This document shows, in pieces, positions 8,554-14,950 of a stretch of DNA of 64,000 nucleotides (within the stretch, counting starts at the first letter, position 1; every line of letters begins with the position of its first letter). A model generated the notes under the pieces. That model made no database searches. It had not been told where the DNA came from and was given only the letters and a program-made list of their open reading frames with translations. The DNA is taken from positions 1 through 64,000 of the forward strand of contig NZ_SIJC01000001.1 of NCBI RefSeq assembly GCF_010078385.1, written 5' to 3'. The position numbers were made by a program, and so were the translations under genes. The DNA is from Chengkuizengella sediminis. GTDB taxonomy: Bacteria; Bacillota; Bacilli; Paenibacillales; KCTC-33759.

Positions 8554-9066
8554 CTAGTTAGAAGGATCATTTGATCTACTTTCCCATCTCAAATCTTGAT
8601 CAACTATACCTACTAAACATGTGGAAACTACAGCAAAGTCATAAACTCCTCCCAAACTATCAGCAGCATTTTCTAATATAAGGATACCTTCTCCGACCCT
8701 CGATACTGTTCCTGCAATTGTATTACTAATAACCGCAAAACTTCCTATCATATTTTTAAGCATATTAGTTGCTGGGTCTTCTATACATGCACACTTACCT
8801 TTTTTGTCATTTTTAGGTTGTTTTAATGTAAGTGGATCAGACGCGGAATCAAAACCAACTGAAAAGATAGAATGGATAGGTACATTACCATTATTAGTAA
8901 AGAGAACAAAATCTTCAACAGCTTGTATAGTGGCATTAGAAATGTTGTCCATAAGGCTACTATCAATTATATTAACTAGTGGAATAGATAGCTCTTCCAA
9001 TTGTTTTAGAACACACTCCATCGGACAGACGCAGCAATCACAGATTGTTTTGTCGAAAGCTCCCAT
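8554..9066 (-). CDS. Cysteine-rich CDCC-motif protein, probable spore-surface protein
   Basis: 170 aa, no signal peptide. It begins MGAFDKTICDCCVCPMECVLKQL and has a second cysteine pair in KGKCACIEDP (about residues 91-100). It is a clear paralogue of the protein at 38332 (SICDCCTCPMQCILEQL ... KGVCACCENP), which lies outside the transposon. Such Cys-rich leaderless proteins are common in spore outer layers, but I cannot assign a named family. Ribosome site AAAGGAGGT is strong. A CATATACTA string 31 bp upstream fits the -10 of mother-cell sigma-E/K promoters. It is divergent from the propeller genes within the same transposon. Confidence 0.75.
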   Translation of the reverse strand: MGAFDKTICDCCVCPMECVLKQLEELSIPLVNIIDSSLMDNISNATIQAVEDFVLFTNNGNVPIHSIFSVGFDSASDPLTLKQPKNDKKGKCACIEDPATNMLKNMIGSFAVISNTIAGTVSRVGEGILILENAADSLGGVYDFAVVSTCLVGIVDQDLRWESRSNDPSN

Positions 9067-9096
9067 TAAAATAACCTCCTTTCATTGTAAGTTAAG

Positions 9097-9105
9097 ATAG
9101 TATAT
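9097..9105 (-). promoter_or_regulatory. Sigma-E/K-type -10 (CATATACTA)
   Basis: CATANNNTA match upstream of the CDCC gene on the minus strand. The paralogue at 38332 has CATACAATA at the equivalent place; in both, CAAAAC lies 12 bp before CATA. No standard -35 AC at 16-17 bp, so sigma assignment is uncertain. Confidence 0.45.
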
Positions 9106-9296
9106 GAGTTAAAGAGCTGTTTTGATTGGGTATTTATTGTGAGTTAAACACCTAAAATAAATTTTGATCATAATTAGCAATGGTTAATTCCACGACTGGC
9201 ATTAGCGGATATTTGAATCTGGGTCCACCGACAGTCAAAATATCTTTTTAACGTTTATAATATCTGCTCAAATTCAAATACAATTTAGAAGGAGTT

Positions 9297-9431
9297 TTGA
9301 GTACTTTGGGACATTTCGATGAATATTTTGATGAGTTTTGCTTCCGTTTTAATCGACGTTTTAATCCGAACAATATCTTTGATCGAATGTTAAATGTATG
9401 TGCTTTATCTTCTCCTCATCCAATGTCCTGA
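9297..9431 (+). pseudogene. IS1595-family transposase C-terminal remnant
   Basis: The frame ending at TGA 9429-9431 reads LGHFDEYFDEFCFRFNRR followed by FNPNNIFDRMLNVC, resembling the last residues of ISXO2/IS1595-type transposases, where HLxxYLDEYxFRFNRR is typical. Only about 43 residues remain; the catalytic region is gone. A TTG with AAGGAGT sits just before, but this is probably chance. It shows that a different IS once entered the transposon. Confidence 0.65.
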
Positions 9432-9813
9432 GGTAAGTGCATAATCAGAACAAAAGTTCACATTTTATAGATTTTTGATTTTAAGAAAAAATCAGAATAG
9501 TCCTATAAACGACCATTAAAAAGAACTACTATTTAATAAGCAACTAGTTTGTAATTATATTGTAAACTAAGTTCTGTACCATATATGAATCATTAATAAT
9601 GTGTTAATGTTAAGAGCCTAGTTATTAATCGCTTTGTATCAATTATTAATCACAGTTATGAGTCGATATAAAAAGGAAGATCTATTCTTGTAACTATACA
9701 CAGAAAAGGTCTTCTTTATTTTATTCTGTCGAGAGAACACCTTTCTTGATCTTGATGTTTGGTGACATTAGAGTTTGATGACTTACAAACCACAAAATCC
9801 CCAAAACAGTAAA
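9432..9813. other. Intergenic, no gene seen
   Basis: Nothing coding is recognisable between the IS1595 remnant and the promoter of the first propeller gene. An AAAAGGAAGATC...GGTCTTCTTT inverted pair near 9672-9720 followed by ATTTTATT may be an old terminator. Confidence 0.35.
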
Positions 9814-9840
9814 ACCATTTTCAAAGAAGCGCATATAATA
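9814..9840 (+). promoter_or_regulatory. Sigma-K-like promoter of the first propeller gene
   Basis: AC (9814-9815), 16 bp, then CATATAATA (9832-9840). This fits the sigma-K pattern (AC then CATANNNTA about 16 bp on). The predicted start would be about 55 bp before the ATG at 9903. The same spacing occurs before the other two propeller genes. Confidence 0.65.
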
Positions 9841-9902
9841 TCTTAGTTTGATTACTTGGCTTACCTTTTTCACCAAAAAAACTTAAAAGGAGATTTAAAT
9901 TC

Positions 9903-11273
9903 ATGTCAAAATCTCATTCAGATTGTTTCCCTAGTATCACACTTAACTTACCTCAGCAGGTTACTTGTCAAGGAACGCTTACTGGTACTGTTACTAATAA
10001 TGGATTTCCAGTAGAAGGGGCCGAAGTAACTCTCACCAGCTCAGAACCTAGTGACGTTAGTTTTGATCCAAACCCAGCGATAACGGATGAGAATGGGGAC
10101 TATACGTCTAGTATGACGATTGCACCAGATACTCCAAGTACAGCTATCTTGGTCATTGCCTCTACGGAAGTCGATAATATTCTCATATCCGCTACTGATT
10201 TTACGGTAGGTAGTTGCCCTGCTATAATGGAGACTATTTATATTACGAATCAGTTTACAGATAATTTTTCAGCAATCGATGGTGAAACCAATACACGTAT
10301 CACGACAGAAGATACTCAAAGCAAGCCCTTCAGAGTTGCCGTTACCCCTGATGGTCAGTATGCCTATATAACTAATCTCAACAGTGCCTCTGTCACCGTT
10401 GTACGTGTGTCAGATAACACCGTTATTGATAAAGTGAATGTTCAAGGGGGATCTCAAAACCTTGTCATTAGTCCCGATGGACAGTTTGTCTATGTATACA
10501 ATATCGATGCACCTTCTGTGTCTGTCATACGTGTAGCTGATAACAAACTAATTGAAAATATTCCAGTAGAAGAAGGGAGCAGGCAAAACACATTTAACAA
10601 TATTGATATTACTACAGATGGTCGATTTGTTTACGTGACAAATACCAATGCCAGTACGGTCTCCGTCATCAAAACGTCGGATAATTCTGTCCAAACGATC
10701 ATCGCACCAGAGTTTCCGGTTGCAGTAGCTGCTGGTGAACCAAACAGCGAATTTGTCTATGTTTTGAGTGATGACCGAATTATTTCAGTCATCAGCACAT
10801 CGACTCAATCAATTGTAGACACGATCGATTTGGAAGTCGAGACACCTAGCCTTCTAAACTTAATTATTACTCCAGATGGCAAATTTCTTTATGTCATTGG
10901 AAACGCTCAATTTGTAGATGTCGTTAGAACTTCAGATAACACATTTGTTTCTTCAATCGAATTACCTAACGCTAACTTTTCAACCGATCTTGTCGCTTCC
11001 TTATCCTCTGAATTTGTCTATGTAACAGCAAATCAATCTCTTGAACCATTTGGCACGTTGAATGTCATCGAAGTAGCAAGTAATTCACTCATTGCACAAG
11101 TTGAAGTAGAAAATTCCCCTCAGCAAGTAACCGTTAACTCGAGCGGTACACGTGTATATGTATCGAATTCAGATCCTGATTCAGTAGATGTCATTCAAAC
11201 ATCTGATAATACTCTAATCGCAAAAGTGGCTGCTGGAGGAAATGGAGGGCAAGGAATAGCGGTTACACCCTAA
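9903..11273 (+). CDS. Ig-like plus YVTN beta-propeller protein, probable spore-surface protein (1 Ig unit)
   Basis: 456 aa. After a short leaderless N-terminus (MSKSHSDCFPS) there is one Ig-like unit (about residues 10-105: PQQVTCQGTLTGTVTNNG, PVEGAEV, ITDENGDYTSS) ending in SCPAIMETIYITNQF. A YVTN-type beta-propeller of about 350 residues follows with repeated F-VYV and TPDG(Q/K)F motifs, seven or eight blades. There is no signal peptide, sortase motif or S-layer domain. With the sigma-K-like promoter, assembly onto the spore from the mother cell is the best guess. Ribosome site AAAAGGAGA. It is the shortest of three paralogues; the Ig unit is more diverged than those in the later genes. Confidence 0.8.
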   Translation: MSKSHSDCFPSITLNLPQQVTCQGTLTGTVTNNGFPVEGAEVTLTSSEPSDVSFDPNPAITDENGDYTSSMTIAPDTPSTAILVIASTEVDNILISATDFTVGSCPAIMETIYITNQFTDNFSAIDGETNTRITTEDTQSKPFRVAVTPDGQYAYITNLNSASVTVVRVSDNTVIDKVNVQGGSQNLVISPDGQFVYVYNIDAPSVSVIRVADNKLIENIPVEEGSRQNTFNNIDITTDGRFVYVTNTNASTVSVIKTSDNSVQTIIAPEFPVAVAAGEPNSEFVYVLSDDRIISVISTSTQSIVDTIDLEVETPSLLNLIITPDGKFLYVIGNAQFVDVVRTSDNTFVSSIELPNANFSTDLVASLSSEFVYVTANQSLEPFGTLNVIEVASNSLIAQVEVENSPQQVTVNSSGTRVYVSNSDPDSVDVIQTSDNTLIAKVAAGGNGGQGIAVTP

Positions 11274-11319
11274 TTAGTCCCTATTCCAACCTCTCTACAG
11301 TGCTACTAAAAAAAATCAA

Positions 11320-11343
11320 GACCTACAGTTCAAACTGTAGGTC
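11320..11343 (+). terminator. Hairpin after the first propeller gene
   Basis: GACCTACAGTT / AACTGTAGGTC, 11-bp perfect stem with a 2-base loop, followed by CTTTATC. Near-identical hairpins follow the other two propeller genes (14759-14782 and 17540-17568). Confidence 0.65.
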
Positions 11344-11348
11344 CTTTA

Positions 11349-11440
11349 TCGGTATCGTAAACGGGTATATTGTTGCCGATACGATCATAACTGGGCAACT
11401 GTTACCAAATGCACAAAATATCATTATTACACCCTCATCA
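11349..11440 (+). pseudogene. Fossil blade of a propeller gene in the intergenic region
   Basis: Reads ADTIITGQLLPNAQNIIITP, nearly the same as the in-frame segment VDTIIIGQLSPNPQNIIITP inside the second propeller gene (about 13897-13956). It is a leftover piece of a deleted gene copy. The sigma-K-like -35 of the next gene lies within it, so part of the promoter was built from former coding sequence. Confidence 0.7.
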
Positions 11441-11457
11441 AAATCACGCATACAATA
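11431..11457 (+). promoter_or_regulatory. Sigma-K-like promoter of the second propeller gene
   Basis: AC (11431-11432), 16 bp, CATACAATA (11449-11457). Same spacing as the first propeller gene. The ribosome site at 11495-11500 lies about 35 bp beyond the expected start point. Confidence 0.65.
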
Positions 11458-11511
11458 CATTAGTTTATATTCTATGATTACAAAAACAATTAAAAAGGAG
11501 ATTTGCATTTT

Positions 11512-14355
11512 ATGTCACAAAACCAATCAGATTTACTTGTCATTACGTTATGTGTCCCTCCTGGGATTGAATGCGAAGGAACCATCTCCGGTACCGTTAC
11601 TTTGAACGGAGTACCAGTGGAAGGAGCACAAGTTTGCTTCAGTAGTTCAGCGCCGAATTCTGTCAGTTTTGATCCCAACTCTGCAACAACGGATGAAAAT
11701 GGAGAGTATACCGCTACCGTAATGATCGCACCCGGTACGGATAGTACCGTCGCCACGATCATCGCCTCAACTGAAGTAAATAATATTCCTGGATCCGATA
11801 CTCAGTTTACCGTTATTAGTTGTCCCACTCCTAGCATTACGTTAATTGTACCCGATGAGATTGAGTGTGAAGGTACCATTGTTGGAACGGTTTCCGTTAA
11901 TGGATCACCCGTTGAAGGAGCAGAAGTGTTCTTTAGTAGTTCGGACACAACGGTTATTAGTTTTAACCCGAATCCTGCAACGACCGAGAATGGCAACTAT
12001 TCCTCAACCGTTACGATCTCACCAGATACTGAAAGTACAGATGCCATGATCACAGCTTCGACTACTGTCAACAATATTCCCGTTTCCGATTCTCAATCTA
12101 CCACAATAAGTTGTCCTTCAAGTACCCCGAGCATTACCTTAAACGTGCCTGAGGAAATTGAATGTGAAGGTACCATAACAGGAACGGTTTCCATTAATGG
12201 ATCACCCGTTGAAGGAGCAGAAGTGTTCTTTAGTAGTTCGGACACAACGGTTATAAGCTTTGATCCCAATCCTGCAACGACAGATGAAAATGGAGAGTAT
12301 ACCGCTACCGTTTCCATCACTCCAGGAACAGAAAGCACAACGGCTACCATCACGGCCTCTACTACCGTCAACGATATACCGGTTTCCGACACAGAGTTGA
12401 CTACGATCAGCTGCTCTACTCCTAGTATTACGTTAAACGTGCCTGAGGAGATTGAATGCGAAGGAACCATCTCTGGAACCGTTACCCTGAACGGATCACC
12501 TGTTGAAGGAGCAGAAGTGTTCTTTAGTAGTTCGGACACAACGGTTATAAGCTTTGATCCCAATCCTGCAACGACAGATGAAAATGGGGAATATTCCGCT
12601 ACCGTGTCCATCACTCCAGGAACAGAAAGTACAACGGCTACGATCACAGCTTCCACCACCGTCAATAATATACCGGTTTCCGACACAGAGTCGACTACGA
12701 TCAGTTGCCCTACTCCTAGCATTACCTTAAACGTACCTGAAGAGATCGAATGTCAAGGGACGATCACAGGGACCGTTACCGAGAACGGATCACCAGTTGA
12801 GGGAGCAGAAGTGTTCTTTAGTAGTTCAGAACCTGATAGCGTAAGTTTTAGTCCTAATCCAGCAACAACGGATGAAAATGGAGAGTATTCTTCCACCGTC
12901 ACTATCTCACCAGATACAGAGAGCACGACGGCCACTATCACGGCTTTTACCACGGTCAACAATATTCCCGTTTCCGCTACTGAATCAACTACGATCAGTT
13001 GTCCCACTCCTAGCATTACCTTAATCGTTCCGGAGGAGATTGAATGCGATGGAACCATCTCTGGAACCGTTACCGAGAACGGATCACCTGTTGAGGGAGC
13101 AGAAGTGTTCTTTAGTAGTTCAGAACCTGATAGCGTAAGTTTTAGTCCTAATCCAGCAACAACGGATGAAAATGGAGAGTATTCTTCCACCGTCACTATC
13201 TCACCAGATACAGAGAGCACGACGGCCACTATCACGGCTTCTACCACGGTCAACAATATTCCCGTTTCCGCTACTGAATCGACTACGATCAGTTGCCCTG
13301 CGATAATGGAAACCATTTACGTGACGAATCAGTTTTCAAATAACTTTACAGCGATCGACGGGGCAACCAACACACCGATCACAACAGAACCTACGCAAAC
13401 CCAACCCTTTAGAGTTGCCGTTACCCCTAATGGGCAGTTTGCCTATATAGCCAATCTGAACAGTGCCTCTGTTACCGTTGTACGCGTGTCTGATAATACC
13501 GTGATCGACACTGTCGCTGTACAGGGAGGATCACAAAACCTTGTCATTACCCCTGATGGACAATTTGTTTATGTGTACTGTATCGATGCACCTGCTGTGT
13601 CCGTCATACGTGTATCAGATAACACGGTCATTGCCACTATTCCTGTAGAACAAGGAAACCGAGGGAATACGTTTAACAATATCGATATCACGGCAGATGG
13701 ACAGTTTGTTTACGTGACGAATACTACTAGCGGTACCGTCTCGGCTATCCAAACATCGACGAACACGGTCGTTCAAACGATCCCTGTTACTGGCCTTCCA
13801 CTTGGAATAGCTGCTGGTGAACCAAACAGCGAATTTGTTTATGTGATCAGCAATAACCAAATCGTGTCAGTGATTAGAACCTTGGATCAAACGGTTGTCG
13901 ATACGATCATAATTGGGCAACTGTCACCAAATCCACAAAATATCATTATTACACCAGATGGTGAATTTGTTTATGTGGTAGGGAACAGTCAATTTATTGC
14001 AGCCGTTAGAACTTCTGACAATTCGGTCGTTGGTAGCGTAGGGTTAAGCAGAGCAAACTTTGTAACAGATGTGATCGCTTCCCCATCCTCTGAATTTGTT
14101 TATGCAATTGCCAACCAAGTCTTTTTGAGATTTGGAACTTTTAATGTCATTGATGTAGCAACGAATACAGTCGTTACTCAAGTACAAATTGGAAATGATC
14201 CTCAACAACTGACAGTTAATACGGACGGGTCACGGGTATACGTGTCAAATAGCGCCCCTGATTCTGTAAATGTTATTCAAACGTCTGATAATACACTACT
14301 CACTACAGTCCCTTCTGGCGGGAACGGTGGGCAAGGTATAGCGGTTACTCCTTAA
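11512..14355 (+). CDS. Ig-like repeat plus YVTN beta-propeller protein (6 Ig units)
   Basis: 947 aa from ATG 11512, chosen because AAAAAGGAG lies 11 bp before it; the upstream TTG at 11503 is too close to that site. Six Ig-like units of 98 residues occupy about residues 8-600. Each has ITLxVPxEIEC(E/Q/D)GTI(S/T)GTV, GxPVEGAxVxFSSS and TTDENGEYxxTV, and each starts and ends at a conserved Cys (IEC ... ISC) that may pair or crosslink. The same propeller as in the first gene follows (SCPAIMETIYVTNQF to GGNGGQGIAVTP). No signal peptide or anchor. The DNA repeats are near-identical, so unit number can change by recombination. Spore-surface filament or stalk-and-head protein is an inference. Confidence 0.8.
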   Translation: MSQNQSDLLVITLCVPPGIECEGTISGTVTLNGVPVEGAQVCFSSSAPNSVSFDPNSATTDENGEYTATVMIAPGTDSTVATIIASTEVNNIPGSDTQFTVISCPTPSITLIVPDEIECEGTIVGTVSVNGSPVEGAEVFFSSSDTTVISFNPNPATTENGNYSSTVTISPDTESTDAMITASTTVNNIPVSDSQSTTISCPSSTPSITLNVPEEIECEGTITGTVSINGSPVEGAEVFFSSSDTTVISFDPNPATTDENGEYTATVSITPGTESTTATITASTTVNDIPVSDTELTTISCSTPSITLNVPEEIECEGTISGTVTLNGSPVEGAEVFFSSSDTTVISFDPNPATTDENGEYSATVSITPGTESTTATITASTTVNNIPVSDTESTTISCPTPSITLNVPEEIECQGTITGTVTENGSPVEGAEVFFSSSEPDSVSFSPNPATTDENGEYSSTVTISPDTESTTATITAFTTVNNIPVSATESTTISCPTPSITLIVPEEIECDGTISGTVTENGSPVEGAEVFFSSSEPDSVSFSPNPATTDENGEYSSTVTISPDTESTTATITASTTVNNIPVSATESTTISCPAIMETIYVTNQFSNNFTAIDGATNTPITTEPTQTQPFRVAVTPNGQFAYIANLNSASVTVVRVSDNTVIDTVAVQGGSQNLVITPDGQFVYVYCIDAPAVSVIRVSDNTVIATIPVEQGNRGNTFNNIDITADGQFVYVTNTTSGTVSAIQTSTNTVVQTIPVTGLPLGIAAGEPNSEFVYVISNNQIVSVIRTLDQTVVDTIIIGQLSPNPQNIIITPDGEFVYVVGNSQFIAAVRTSDNSVVGSVGLSRANFVTDVIASPSSEFVYAIANQVFLRFGTFNVIDVATNTVVTQVQIGNDPQQLTVNTDGSRVYVSNSAPDSVNVIQTSDNTLLTTVPSGGNGGQGIAVTP
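11530..13305 (+). repeat. Six tandem 294-bp Ig-unit repeats
   Basis: Unit boundaries recur every 294 bp in the later units (the TAG(C/T)ATTAC string at about 12424, 12718 and 13012). Units five and six share long identical stretches, and units three and four likewise, a sign of recent duplication or gene conversion. Confidence 0.85.
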
Positions 14356-14409
14356 TTCCTTATTCCCACATTTCTGTAATTTCCTACAAAGATTCAAAAC
14401 CTACAGTTC

Positions 14410-14713
14410 AACGCTAACTTTTCAACCGATCTTGTCGCTTCCTTATCCTCTGAATTTGTCTATGTAACAGCAAATCAATCTCTTGAACCATTTGGCACGT
14501 TGAATGTCATCGAAGTAGCAAGTAATTCACTCATTGCACAAGTTGAAGTAGAAAATTCCCCTCAGCAAGTAACCGTTAACTCGAGCGGTACACGTGTATA
14601 TGTATCGAATTCAGATCCTGATTCAGTAGAGTCATTCAAACATCTGATAATACTCTAATCGCAAAAGTGGCTGCTGGAGGAAATGGAGGGCAAGGAATAG
14701 CGGTTACACCCTA
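14410..14713 (+). pseudogene. Duplicated tail of propeller gene 1, frameshifted
   Basis: Matches the last 306 bp of the gene at 9903-11273 (ANFSTDLVASLSSEFVYV ... IAVTP) but has no start, and one base is missing in the GATTCAGTAGAGTCATT region near 14631, so it is a dead copy created by the tandem duplication. Confidence 0.85.
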
Positions 14714-14758
14714 ATTAGTCCCTATTCCAACCTCTACAGTGCTACTAAAAAATATCAA

Positions 14759-14782
14759 GACCTACAGTTCAAACTGTAGGTC
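14759..14782 (+). terminator. Copy of the propeller-gene hairpin
   Basis: GACCTACAGTT / AACTGTAGGTC, identical to 11320-11343; it now serves as the first complete hairpin downstream of the second propeller gene. Confidence 0.6.
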
Positions 14783-14869
14783 CTTTATCGGTATCGTAAA
14801 CGGGTATATTGTTGCCGATACGATCATAACTGGGCAACTGTTACCAAATGCACAAAATATCATTATTAC

Positions 14870-14896
14870 ACCCTCATCAAAATTACGCATACAATA
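14870..14896 (+). promoter_or_regulatory. Sigma-K-like promoter of the third propeller gene
   Basis: AC (14870-14871), 16 bp, CATACAATA (14888-14896), a duplicate of the site at 11431-11457 with one base changed in the spacer. Confidence 0.65.
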
Positions 14897-14950
14897 CATT
14901 AGTTTATATTCTATGATTACAAAAACAATTAAAAAGGAGATTTGCATTTT

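Noticed and set aside
11503-11511. TTG start three codons before the ATG of the second propeller gene (same at 14942)
   Set aside because: It lies only 2 bp after AAAAAGGAG, too close for initiation; the ATG has normal spacing and matches the N-terminus of the first paralogue.
11300-11605. Open frame across the intergenic region before gene 2 (and its copy at 14739-15104)
   Set aside because: It runs through a terminator hairpin, the fossil blade and into gene 2 out of frame; it is a mosaic, not a gene.
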